Assembly (NCBI RefSeq): GCF_041435435.1
Contig: NZ_CP108494.1
Location: 186,001-250,000 of the forward strand
DNA: 64,000 bases
Source: Streptomyces sp. NBC_01241
Lineage (GTDB): Bacteria; Actinomycetota; Actinomycetes; Streptomycetales; Streptomycetaceae
Direction of reading: 5' to 3'
The notes under the pieces: generated by a model
What the model was told of the DNA's origin: nothing
The model's database searches: none
Seen by the model: the letters and a program-made list of their open reading frames with translations, nothing else
Position numbers and translations under genes: made by a program
Shown: positions 9,713 through 17,880 of the stretch, piece by piece
Position numbering within the stretch: position 1 is the first letter of the stretch
How the letters are laid out: each line of letters begins with the position of its first letter

Positions 9713-9905
9713 GCAGTGGACTCCCACCGATGGCGAGGCGTTCATCGTCCACCTTCGCAGCGGGGCCAAGCCGATCCAGTTGTCTACGGCTCGGTCGTAC
9801 GAGGTGGAGATCGAGCTGTTCGTGGAGTACCTGCTGGACCGCCGGTACGGGTGGGTCGAAACCTGCCAGGAGCGGTTCGGCCTGTCACCGCAGGTGATCT
9901 TCAGA
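9713..9905 (+). pseudogene. N-terminal fragment of a tyrosine-type integrase
   Basis: One plus-strand frame reads DGEAFIVHLRSGAKP, ARSYEVEIELFVEYLLDRRY and ERFGLSPQVIF. This is the helical core-binding (SAM-like) domain pattern at the start of phage-type integrases, where the first helices are followed by the catalytic domain. Nothing catalytic follows: after about 9905 the frame loses meaning. The fragment starts exactly where the S33 peptidase gene breaks, so it marks an old recombination joint. The family assignment rests on a short stretch. Confidence 0.4.
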
Positions 9906-10381
9906 TCCTGCGTGATGCGGCTGGGGCGTGCGTGGCCGTTCCGTCAGAGCGTCTCGGTGACGGCGAAAGCGGACGGCATCCTCAATCGCCGGCACGCCGG
10001 ACCCGACTCCGAGGGCGGGCCTCGGGGCCGAACGCGGACGGTGACTGCCGACCCAGCGGCGGCACAGCCAGAGTCGAGCACGTCGGGCTCGGGCGCCTCC
10101 ATACCGGCCGACGGCCCGTCGAGATTCTGCGTATTACACCACCGCATCCACCCAGCGGTCGCATGCTCGCTTGATCAGGCGAAGGTGTCGGCTGGCGGCC
10201 GTCCACGCCCTCGACGAGGCGTCGGCCGACCGCGCGCTCACCCGGAGCTCGGCAACGATTCGCTGGTAGACAGCGGCTGGCAGGAAAGGCGTACCAACGT
10301 GGCGGTACCCCGTGTTCAAGCGCGTATCGAGCGCCCGGGCGAACGCATGGGGCCGTCGAGAAATTACTGGTGCGTGTCGGG
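9906..10381. other. Stretch with only a weak small ORF
   Basis: No recognisable gene. The minus-strand frame 10134-10385 (83 codons) has a plausible helical C-terminal part (YQRIVAELRVSARSAD, then SRHLRLIKRACDRW) and may be the tail of a lost gene, but it has no recognisable start or family. The rest looks non-coding. Confidence 0.3.
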
Positions 10382-12013
10382 TCAATCGTCTGTTGTCGTT
10401 GCGTGTATGACATAGCGGGCGAGTTCGCTGGGGTCGATAAGGCGGACCGGGAGCGGGTCGCTGTGGTGGCCGTGTCGCTGTAGCAGGGGGCGGGTCTGCT
10501 GGAGGAGGGTGCGCATCTGGTTCTCGCCGACGCGGAAGAGGTGGGCGATCAGCGAGGCGGGCAGCCCGCGCTGGTCCAGGACGGAGGCCCAGATGATGTT
10601 TTCGACCGCGAGTTTGCGGTGGCGGGGTCGCTGGCCCGGTGCGAGTTGGTCGATCAACTCACGAACTCTGCTGACGAGTTGGTCGAGGGCTTGCCGGGTG
10701 AGACCGGTCAGCACCGGGTGGGTGGCCAGCGCCGCGTCGAAGGTGTGGGCCTGGCGGGGATGGGCTCGGCGCCCTTGCGGCTGCAGCGGCACGGCCGGGA
10801 CGCCGGGCTGCGGCGGAATGGTGTAGTTCCACTCGCCGTGGAAGTCGTCGGGGTCGATACGCAGCGCCGCAAGGTGCTGGGCGTCAATCTCGATACCGGT
10901 GGGATAGGCGCCCTCGTCCAGGCGGGCGCTGACACGCAGGCCGGTCGTGGTCGTGGTGGAGGCGATCAGGTTGAGAGCGACTTCGTAGCTGGTCAGCGGG
11001 CGGGCGCGCCAGTTCATGGAGATGAAGGAGAACAGGCGATGTTCGACCTTGTTCCATTTCGATGTGCCTGGGGGCAGGTGGCACACGCTGATCTCCAGAC
11101 CCGTCTCGGTGGCCAGGGCGGCGAGGTTGGCCTTCCAGGCGCGGGCGCGGGAGCTGTTCGAGCCCCCGCCGTCCGCGGTGATCAGGAGTCTGTGTGCGTC
11201 GGGGTAGGCCGTTTGGCCTTCCTCCCTCCACCAGCGGCGCAGGGCCGCGACCGCGAACGCGGCGGTGTCGTGGTCGGTGCCCACCACGACGAAGCCGGTA
11301 TTGCGCCCCAGGTCGTAGATGCCGTACGGGATCGCCGTACCGGTAGCGTGGGAGGGGAAGTCGTGGTCGAGGACCTTCACCGGCGCACCCGGCGGCACCC
11401 ACTCCCTCCCGGCCTGCGCGAACAGCCCGATCTGCTCCTTCTTCTTGGTGTCCACACTGATCACGGGATCGCCGGCGGCCAGGAACTGGCCCACCGTGTC
11501 GTTGAGGTGCCGGAACTGGGCATCACGGTCCGGGTGCGAACTCCCCGCCAGGACCCGCGCGTTCGCGCGCAGGCTGAACCCGGCCTGCTTGAGCAGCGCG
11601 GCGATGGTGTCCCGGCCCACCGCGTGGCCCTGGGCGGCCAGTTCACCCGCCAGGTGGCGCAGCGACTTCGTCGTCCACGTCAGCGGCCGTATGGGATCAC
11701 CCTGGGTACTGTCCTCGACCAGGGCCAGTAGTGCGGCCCGCAGCCCCGGATCCTTCTCGGCCGCGGCCGGACGGCCCGCGCCGGCCCGGCGGGTACGGCC
11801 GTGTGGCGCGGGATCCTCCTCCAGCTCGGCCAGCCCACGGGAGACGCAGCCCTTGGAGACTCCTGCCGCCTTCGCGACGGCGGCGATCCCACCGTGACCG
11901 AGTATCCGGGCCTCCGCCCCGTACAACAACCGACGCTGACGCTCGTCCAGATGCGGCGTCACCGCCTCCAGCTTCGCCCGCAACGGACCGATCAACTCAT
12001 CGAAACGCCCCAT
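10382..12013 (-). CDS. ISAzo13-family transposase
   Basis: A complete 543-aa protein starts at the ATG at 12013 (MGRFDELIGPLRAKL). An N-terminal HTH (AAVAKAAGVSKGCVSRGL) is followed by the DDE catalytic domain. The first Asp is in DPVISVDTKKKEQIG, the second in ITADGGGSNSSRARA, and the third acidic residue in PPGTSKWNKVEHRLFS. These are signature blocks of the ISAzo13 (DDE_Tnp_ISAZ013) group. The element appears inserted into an IS1380 gene, since only the N-terminus of that transposase survives just beyond its right side. I could not define its terminal repeats by eye. Confidence 0.88.
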   Translation of the reverse strand: MGRFDELIGPLRAKLEAVTPHLDERQRRLLYGAEARILGHGGIAAVAKAAGVSKGCVSRGLAELEEDPAPHGRTRRAGAGRPAAAEKDPGLRAALLALVEDSTQGDPIRPLTWTTKSLRHLAGELAAQGHAVGRDTIAALLKQAGFSLRANARVLAGSSHPDRDAQFRHLNDTVGQFLAAGDPVISVDTKKKEQIGLFAQAGREWVPPGAPVKVLDHDFPSHATGTAIPYGIYDLGRNTGFVVVGTDHDTAAFAVAALRRWWREEGQTAYPDAHRLLITADGGGSNSSRARAWKANLAALATETGLEISVCHLPPGTSKWNKVEHRLFSFISMNWRARPLTSYEVALNLIASTTTTTGLRVSARLDEGAYPTGIEIDAQHLAALRIDPDDFHGEWNYTIPPQPGVPAVPLQPQGRRAHPRQAHTFDAALATHPVLTGLTRQALDQLVSRVRELIDQLAPGQRPRHRKLAVENIIWASVLDQRGLPASLIAHLFRVGENQMRTLLQQTRPLLQRHGHHSDPLPVRLIDPSELARYVIHATTTDD

Positions 12014-12057
12014 ACCACATCAACGATCCGAAGGCTCGGAAGCAACCCGTAGAAAAT

Positions 12058-12192
12058 CGACGGCCCCGAGTACGCGGCGGTCAGCCCGGTGGCATCAGCG
12101 AGATCCGCCAGCAACCGTGCCCCGGCATGCCCGACCACCCCCGAACCATCGGCACTGACATGGACCTTGGGACGCAACCCGATAGCCTGCAC
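12058..12192 (-). pseudogene. IS1380-family transposase, N-terminal stub
   Basis: From a GTG at 12192, with GGAGGG about 13 nt before it, the product starts MQAIGLRPKVHVSADGSGVV and continues GHAGARLLADLADATGLTAA, the conserved start of actinobacterial IS1380 transposases. It breaks after Y-S at about 12065, where ISAzo13 sequence begins. More than 400 residues, including all catalytic positions, are missing. The stretch 12193-12310 is probably the leader and end of the same dead element. Confidence 0.75.
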
Positions 12193-12310
12193 GTAGAAAG
12201 TGCCCTCCGCCTGGACCGACAGAACCCCTCAGCAAGGTTCATCGTCCCAGGTCAGGAAGGCACTTTCGCGTTTCCGCCCCAAAGTCAGCCGTACCCAAGT
12301 GAAACGGCGA

Positions 12311-13799
12311 GGTTAACCCCAATACCGGTAACTTACGGAGATTCTGCTCGTTGTTGTTGGTATGCCAAGAGCGGGCCAACTGAAGTCATCTGGTGAGCGG
12401 TTGTCGGACCGAGTTGCGGTCGGAGTGCTGACGCAGGCGTTTCCTCGGTCGCTGGTGGACGAGGTACTGGTGGAGACGGGCCGGATGCAACTGCGGAACC
12501 GGTTGCTGCCGGCCCGGTTGGTGGTCTATTTCGTGCTGGCGATGTGTTTGTTCTCCGGGCAGAGCTATGAGGAAGTCGCCCGGCTGCTGACAGCTGGTCT
12601 GCAGGACGAGCGGCGTTGGCGTGGGACGTGGGTGGTGCCGAGTACGGCTGCGATCTGGAAAGCCAGGTCCCGGCTGGGTGTGGCGCCTCTGCGGCGGCTG
12701 TTCGCGCGCGTGTGCTGTCCGGTCGCCACACCCGACACGCAGGGCGCCTTCTACGGCGTCTGGCGGCTGACCGCGATCGACGGCACCACGTTTGACCTGC
12801 CGGACACGAAAGCGAACACGGAAGCGTTCGGCCGCCCGCCCCGCTCCGGGCGGGGCGAACTTGAGGTCGGCCGCCCGCAGTTGCGCATGGTCGGCCTGGT
12901 GGAATGCGGCACCCACGTCGTTTTCGACGCTGCGGTCGGAGGTCTGCGCGCCGGAGAGCAGACACTGGCCCGGGCGGTGCTGGGGTCCCTGCGGCCGGGG
13001 ATGCTGCTCCTGGCCGACCGCGGTTTCTACGGCGTGGACCTGTGGTGCAAAGCGGCAGCCACCGGGGCGGACCTGTTGTGGCGCGTGCGCAAGGACCTGG
13101 TGCTGCCGGTGGTGGAGCAACTGCCGGACGGCTCCTACCTCACCGAAATTTTCGATCGGAGCGACATCCACCACACTCGTCGTGGGGTGCGGGTGCGCGC
13201 GGTGGAGTACACCATCGCCGGCCACGAGGGTGTCTACCGGCTCCTCACCACCATCCTCGACCCGTCCATGGCCCCAGCCGCGGAACTGGCAGCCCTTTAC
13301 GCCCAGCGATGGGAGTTCGAGTCCACCCTCGACGAGATCAAGACCCACCTCGGCGGGTCGCACCTGGTGCTGCGTTCACAACACCCTGACGGAGCCGAGC
13401 AGGAACTTTACGGCTTCCTGCTCGTCCACCACGCTATCCGGCACCTGATGCACCAGGCCGCGAACCAAGCCGGTCAGGATCCCGACCGCATCTCCTTCAT
13501 CCGTTCAGTGCGCGTCGTGCGCCGCCAGGTCACCGACCAGGCGGCATTTTCCCCCGGCAGACTCACCCGCGCGGTCAAAGCGACCCACGCTGAACTCATC
13601 GAGCGTCTCCTGCCACCGCGACGCCGCAGATCCAACCCCCGCGTCATCAAACGCAAAGTCCTCGCCTGGCCCCTCAAACGCGCCGCCCACCGTGTTACGG
13701 ACCGTCCAGCTATCCCGACTCTCACCATCGTCAACGCCACCAAACCCAAACGGGTCAAGCGGACCAAAGCGCCCTACGTTACCGGTATTGAGGTTAACC
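12311..13799 (+). mobile_element. IS4-family insertion sequence, ~1.49 kb
   Basis: The ends carry matching inverted repeats. GGTTAACC, one base that differs, then CAATACCGGTAAC starts at 12311, and the complement ends at 13799. One transposase gene lies between. The right end cuts into an ABC-2 permease gene. No matching direct repeat is visible at the two flanks (IS1380 debris left, permease right), so the left side was probably rearranged after insertion. Confidence 0.85.
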
Positions 13800-13987
13800 C
13801 GGTTCGCTATCGCCACCCGGTTCGCGCTGATCGAGCATGGCCGCAACCGGTTCGCCCTGGTGCTCGTGAACCTGTTCGTCCCCCTGTGGGCGACCCTTGC
13901 CTATCTGGCGATGCCCGACACCCCGGCGCACATGCGGCTTCGCGCCACCGGGGAGACGCTGGCGCCGGATGGCAACGAACTGACTGA
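12362..13987 (+). CDS. IS4-family transposase
   Basis: The N-terminal IS4 domain includes LTQAFPRSLVDEVLVETG and the block LVVYFVLAMCLFSGQSYEEV. The DDE domain has the first Asp in LTAIDGTTFDLPDT, the second in LLLADRGFYGVDLW, and the YREK-like block YAQRWEFESTLDEIKTHL with the catalytic Glu. The frame has no stop inside the element: after GIEV at 13792 it runs through the right repeat into flanking DNA, ending at 13987. The last ~65 residues are therefore read-through. The protein otherwise looks functional. Confidence 0.88.
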   Translation: MPRAGQLKSSGERLSDRVAVGVLTQAFPRSLVDEVLVETGRMQLRNRLLPARLVVYFVLAMCLFSGQSYEEVARLLTAGLQDERRWRGTWVVPSTAAIWKARSRLGVAPLRRLFARVCCPVATPDTQGAFYGVWRLTAIDGTTFDLPDTKANTEAFGRPPRSGRGELEVGRPQLRMVGLVECGTHVVFDAAVGGLRAGEQTLARAVLGSLRPGMLLLADRGFYGVDLWCKAAATGADLLWRVRKDLVLPVVEQLPDGSYLTEIFDRSDIHHTRRGVRVRAVEYTIAGHEGVYRLLTTILDPSMAPAAELAALYAQRWEFESTLDEIKTHLGGSHLVLRSQHPDGAEQELYGFLLVHHAIRHLMHQAANQAGQDPDRISFIRSVRVVRRQVTDQAAFSPGRLTRAVKATHAELIERLLPPRRRRSNPRVIKRKVLAWPLKRAAHRVTDRPAIPTLTIVNATKPKRVKRTKAPYVTGIEVNPVRYRHPVRADRAWPQPVRPGAREPVRPPVGDPCLSGDARHPGAHAASRHRGDAGAGWQRTD

Positions 13988-14650
13988 GATCAGCGGCGCG
14001 CTCAACGCGGTCACTCTGATCACCGGTTTCATGATGTTCGCCGCCACATTCTCCGGCAACCACTTCGACCGCCGGCTGGCGATGGCCGGCTATCCACGCA
14101 CCCACCTCGTCCTGGCCAAGGTAACCGCACTGGCTCTGGTATCGGCGGCGGTCGCCGCCTACGCACCACGGTCACCTGCCTGGCCTGGACACCCCGGCAG
14201 CCTCTGCTGCTGGCCGCCGCGCTGTTTTGCGCCGGGCTCACCTACGGCGCTCTCGGCGTCGGCTTCGGCTCCGTGCTGCACCGGGACGTCGAGGGCATGT
14301 TCGCCATCGTGATGACCAGCATCATCGACCTCGCGCTGCAGAACCCGGTCACGAACTCCGGGGCCGACAACCCGGTCATGCGCTACCTGCCCTCCTACGG
14401 GGCCATGCAGGCCAGCACGGCGGCGGGATTCTCCACCAGCCCAGTGCCGCGCTATCTGGCCATCCAGCTCACCTGGTTCGCGGGGGCGGCCCTCATCGCC
14501 CTGGGGGGCTTCCGCCGCAGCACCCGCAGCGCCCTGCCCACAACAACCCAGGCCCCTGAGCCCGGGCCAGGCAGCGGCAATTCCTTCCTTCCCGCGCCGC
14601 GCCAAGCTGCCACGCCATCGGCTACGGCATCCGACACGGAAACACACTGA
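13800..14650 (+). pseudogene. ABC-2 type transporter permease, 5'-truncated and frameshifted
   Basis: Starting at the IS4 right end, the frame reads FAIATRFALIEHGRNRFALV, then hydrophobic segments (LVNLFVPLWATLAYL, LITGFMMFAATFSG) and the loop FDRRLAMAGYPRTHLVLAKV, typical of ABC-2 exporters. After AAVAAYA near 14158 the frame shifts by one. The remainder (TYGALGVGFGSVLHRD, MTSIIDLALQNPVTNSG, and the last membrane helix LTWFAGAALIALGGF) is in the next frame to TGA 14648-14650. The start and the usual upstream ATPase gene are gone. Its stop is 16 nt before the prenyltransferase fusion gene, so it was probably in one operon with it. Confidence 0.75.
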
Positions 14651-14666
14651 GGTCCTGGTTCCCGAT

Positions 14667-16556
14667 ATGCGCGCGAAACCGCAGCCCACCCCTGCACACC
14701 TTGACGCGGCCACGCAAGCGCGGCAGAGCCGAGCCACCGCCCGTTCGCTGACCGGCGAGGACCCCGTCCTGCGGGCGGCATACCGGCTGTGCCGCCGCAC
14801 CACACGACAGCACGATCCCGGGATCTACGCCCTCGTCCAGCTGATGCCGTCCGTGCTGCGCCCGGCGTGCTGGGCCTTGTGGGCGGCTGCCAGCGTCCTT
14901 GACGACCTGGCAGACGAACAAGATGCGGAGCCGGCCAAGCGCGCGGCCCGCGTCGAGGCGTGGACCAGGGCGGTGAAGCACGACCTGGCGGCGGGCACGA
15001 GCACGGATCCTATCCGGCACGCCCTGGTGGACACCGCCGGACGATGGCGTCTGGACCTGTCCAGCCTGCAGGGCGCCATGGCCAGGACGCGAGACGACGC
15101 CCACGGTCTACGCTTCACCGACTGGGCCGCATGGCGGGCCTGGTGCAATGAGGGCCTGGTGCCCTGGGTCGACCAAGTACGGCAGCTGTTCGAGCACGCC
15201 GGCGCACCGATGACGCTACGGCTGGACCGGCAAGCCGACTACGAACACTTCATCGACGGCGCCCAGCTCACCGACATCCTCACCGACCTGAGTGCCGACC
15301 TCGCCCAGGGCCACCTGCTCCTGCCGCAGGAAGCCCTGGAGCCCTTCCCCGGCGCCGAGGGGGACCTGACCCAGGGCCGCTGGAGTCCGGCCGTAGCGGC
15401 CTTGACCGCCAAGCTGACGGCCCTGGCCCGCCAATGGGTGACCAGGCCCGCCATGACGAGAGGAATGCACCCGGGCGCCGCCACCGTGCTCAACACGGCC
15501 GCAGACCTGATGCGCGCCCAACTCGACGCCATCGACGCGGCCGGCCCCACGCTGCTGAAACGGGCACCGAGCCCCTCCGCCGTGGCCCGCACCCGCGTAC
15601 TGGCCCCCGCCCGCCTCCGGTCGGCCATGGCCTGGAGCCTGACCCCCCTGACCGTGCCGGATCCACGACGACCCGCGGTGGCCGTGAGGGACCCGAGCCC
15701 GGCAGCCGACGGCACCGGACTCCGACCCCCGCCGCCGCACCCCGACGGCGCCCGGCGCCCGCAGATCGCAGCCGACCAGATGCCCTCCCACGTGGCGGTC
15801 ATCATGGACGGCAACGGGCGCTGGGCCGAGCAGCGCGGCCTGCCCCGCCATGAAGGCCACCGCGCCGGCACCGCCACCGTGCACGAGATGGTTTACGGCG
15901 CCCTGGAGATCGGCCTGCGCCACCTGACCCTCTACACGTTCTCCACCGAAAACTGGAAACGCGACAAAGAGGAAATCACAACGATCCTGGAGACGGTCCA
16001 ACGCGAACTCGACGAGGGCCCCATCCGTGACCTCGACGTGCGCCAGCACTGGTCCGGCCGTCCCGACGAACTGCCCGAGGACCTCGTCCATGCCCTCAGA
16101 CGCGAAGAGCGCCGCACCCGCCCCCGCACCGGACTGACACTCACTATGTGCATCAACTACGGCGGCCGCGACGAGATCACCCGGACCGCCGCAGCACTCG
16201 CCCAGGCAGCCCGAGAAGGTGAAGTGGATCCCCACCTCATCGGCCCGGACGACTTCGCGCGCCATCTGCCCCACCCCGACATGCCGGACGTCGACCTGCT
16301 GTGGCGCACCGGCAACGAGCAGCGCACCTCCAACTTCCTGCCCTGGCACGCCACCTACGCAGAGCTGTACTTCACGCCCGACTACTGGCCCGACATCGAC
16401 CGACGTGACCTGTGGCAGGCCATCACCGAGTACAGCCGACGCCAACGCCGCCACGGCGCCGTCCCCGCCCCCCTCACCTCCCCCGAAGACCACCGGCCGT
16501 CCCCTCGCGTCCAACCTGACTCCCGCCGCCTACAAGTTCCAGCCCAGCCAACGTAG
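14667..16556 (+). CDS. Fusion of a squalene/phytoene synthase-like domain with a cis-prenyltransferase (UppS-like) domain
   Basis: A 629-aa protein starts at the ATG at 14667, with GAGGTCC about 12 nt before. Residues ~30-330 follow the trans-isoprenyl head-to-head synthase fold, with DDLADE at 79-84 and QLTDILTDLSADLAQG near 200-215. These are the two Asp-rich motifs of squalene/phytoene synthases, with T where NILRD usually has R. A proline-rich linker (~330-370) leads to a cis-prenyltransferase: IMDGNGRWAEQRG with catalytic D381, EGHRAG, TFSTENWKRDKEE, NYGGRDEI, WRTGNEQRTSNF and AELYF. All key Asp, His, Arg and Glu positions are visible. The role is probably making a (Z)-prenyl diphosphate and a condensed or cyclised terpenoid; the product is unknown. 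The gene is intact next to a ruined exporter gene. The last ~40 residues look variable. Confidence 0.88.
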   Translation: MRAKPQPTPAHLDAATQARQSRATARSLTGEDPVLRAAYRLCRRTTRQHDPGIYALVQLMPSVLRPACWALWAAASVLDDLADEQDAEPAKRAARVEAWTRAVKHDLAAGTSTDPIRHALVDTAGRWRLDLSSLQGAMARTRDDAHGLRFTDWAAWRAWCNEGLVPWVDQVRQLFEHAGAPMTLRLDRQADYEHFIDGAQLTDILTDLSADLAQGHLLLPQEALEPFPGAEGDLTQGRWSPAVAALTAKLTALARQWVTRPAMTRGMHPGAATVLNTAADLMRAQLDAIDAAGPTLLKRAPSPSAVARTRVLAPARLRSAMAWSLTPLTVPDPRRPAVAVRDPSPAADGTGLRPPPPHPDGARRPQIAADQMPSHVAVIMDGNGRWAEQRGLPRHEGHRAGTATVHEMVYGALEIGLRHLTLYTFSTENWKRDKEEITTILETVQRELDEGPIRDLDVRQHWSGRPDELPEDLVHALRREERRTRPRTGLTLTMCINYGGRDEITRTAAALAQAAREGEVDPHLIGPDDFARHLPHPDMPDVDLLWRTGNEQRTSNFLPWHATYAELYFTPDYWPDIDRRDLWQAITEYSRRQRRHGAVPAPLTSPEDHRPSPRVQPDSRRLQVPAQPT

Positions 16557-16687
16557 AAGTCGTCCCATTCGCTGCTGTACTCCGCGCAGCCCTCCCACAG
16601 CCGCCCGAACTCGGGGTCGGCCTGCCGGGCGTCCAAAATCTGCCCAGCCCGGTTCGCGACGGCGGCGGGCTGGATGACGGTGGTCAT
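16382..16687 (-). CDS. Small hypothetical protein, converging on the fusion gene
   Basis: The ATG at 16687 has a good ribosome site (GAGAGGGG, 8 nt). The first ~50 residues look genuinely coding: MTTVIQPAAVANRAGQ, then DARQADPEFGRLWEG and EWDDFYVGWAG. The last half overlaps the 3' end of the fusion gene on the other strand and is Arg/Ser-rich, so the native C-terminus may have been replaced at a joint near 16535. It lies downstream of the repeat array at 16932-17150. Family not recognised. Confidence 0.4.
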   Translation of the reverse strand: MTTVIQPAAVANRAGQILDARQADPEFGRLWEGCAEYSSEWDDFYVGWAGTCRRRESGWTRGDGRWSSGEVRGAGTAPWRRWRRLYSVMACHRSRRSMSGQ

Positions 16688-16931
16688 GGTGGTGGCCCCT
16701 CTCGTGTCGGATCGAGTAGTACTGTCCGTCCGGGGTCCGGACGGGGCGATACGCCGCGCACCCGGGGACCGTGGTCCTGCCCGGGCACTCGGCAGTTTCA
16801 GGAAGCCCCCGTGGCTGGCGGGGGTTGTGCGAGCCGGTCCAGCCGTCCGCACAAGGCGCGGACCAGCCGGGCGCGGCCCTGGGCGCAGCGCAGGGTGCCC
16901 TCCGCCGGGGACATCGAGTGCGGCGCACCGG
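16688..16931. other. No convincing gene; upstream region of the small hypothetical gene
   Basis: Open frames here exist on both strands only because of high GC. None has a recognisable family. The stretch is the leader between the phased repeat array and the minus-strand small gene, so it may hold its promoter. Confidence 0.3.
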
Positions 16932-17150
16932 GTGCGCGCGAGAGTGCCGGGCATCGTCGGGTGGTGCGCACCGGTGCGGTGCCGGACATCGTGGTGCGCA
17001 CGAGAGTGGAGTCCACCGTCAGCCGGTGCGCACGGGAGTGGAGCCCACCGAGTGGAGTCCACTCGATGCACAGCATCCGATGATGGGCGTCGTGCACCGG
17101 ATGCAGAACATCGTGCGGTCCACTCGGTGGACGATGCCCGACATCGTCAC
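16932..17150. repeat. Degenerate tandem array of ~31-bp units headed by GTGCGCAC
   Basis: The palindrome GTGCGCAC occurs at 16964, 16994 and 17026, with a variant GTGCGCGC at 16932. Spacings are 32, 30 and 32 bp, close to three helical turns. Following parts of the units share GAGAGTG, GAGTGGAGTCCACC (17004, 17036 with one change, 17050) and GCCGGACATCGTG-like blocks (about 16947, 16981, 17106, 17136). A shortened unit, GTGCACCGG then ATGCAGAACATCGTG, lies at about 17093. The array suggests repeated binding of a dimeric protein on one DNA face, as an operator cluster or iteron-like site. It codes for nothing I recognise. Confidence 0.6.
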
Positions 17151-17510
17151 CACAGCCAGGCGTTGGAGTGCCGCACACCGAGCACTGCACCCCGGTCGGC
17201 CAGGCGGCCGGCCCCCACCACCCGGGACAGAGCGCGCGTCATGGCGCGCGGCCGCGTTGCCGATGCGGTTCTGCTGGGACCGGGACCGACGGCCGCGCCG
17301 ACTACAAAGCCCGCCTTGGCGAGCCCTGCCGGTGGGACTGGGTCGGCGACGTCCCCTGAACTTCTGTCTCTGCGACGCCGCCCCGCCGCCGAGCATGGGG
17401 CAGGCGGTGCCGTCAACCACCGCCCCGGAGGGCGGGCCTCGCCTCGCTCGTATGGATGGTGTGCACGGCGTCGGTGAACCCGGCCAGGCGATCGCCGCGT
17501 TAGATTCGGC
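17151..17510. other. Stretch without a recognisable gene
   Basis: Several overlapping open frames exist, but none has coherent amino-acid composition, a ribosome binding site or a known family. Nothing further is seen. Confidence 0.3.
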
Positions 17511-17762
17511 GTGACGATCGACGCCCAGCACATCGACGAGCCCGGCCTCGTGGTTCTCGACATCACCGCCGGCGACGAGGAAGAGAAGATCACTGAAACA
17601 GTCGCAAGCGGCAACATAACCCGCGATCTCCATGACCGGGCTCTTGCCGGGCGTTACCTCGCGCGTGGCCCCATAGGGAGCGCTGATCTGGTGACGGTCC
17701 TCGCCATGCAGGTGGCCAACCGCCGAAGGCGGAGGCACCTGGCGCCACCATGCCCCCGGTGA
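17511..17762 (+). pseudogene. Truncated DUF6207-like small protein
   Basis: The start reads TIDAQHIDEPGLVVLDITAG then DEE, matching the N-terminus of the small Streptomyces DUF6207 family (pattern I-x-E-x-H-[IL]-x-E-P-G-L-V-V-L-D). The usual middle part (WATSG and the RDPG-type block before a R-x-Y-x-D end) is absent. Instead an unrelated tail (TRDLHDRALAGRYLARG) runs to the stop at 17762. It is probably a fusion joint made when neighbouring DNA was rearranged. Confidence 0.45.
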
Positions 17763-17880
17763 CCGCACACGGTGACCGAGAGGCTTCAACTGGTGAGGAA
17801 TACCCTCTCTGTCAGCCTTGGGTGAGACATCCCGTTCTGCGGGGTTAGCCTGAGAGGGCACGACAGGAGAACCGTCCCTT

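Noticed and set aside
9982..10413. Minus-strand frame of 143 codons
   Set aside because: Poor composition and no family resemblance; probably non-coding.
10541..11731. 396-codon plus-strand frame
   Set aside because: Antisense shadow of the ISAzo13 transposase; no domain or plausible start.
16932..17150. Possible CRISPR array
   Set aside because: Units are degenerate and contiguous, without unique spacers of constant length, and no cas genes are present.
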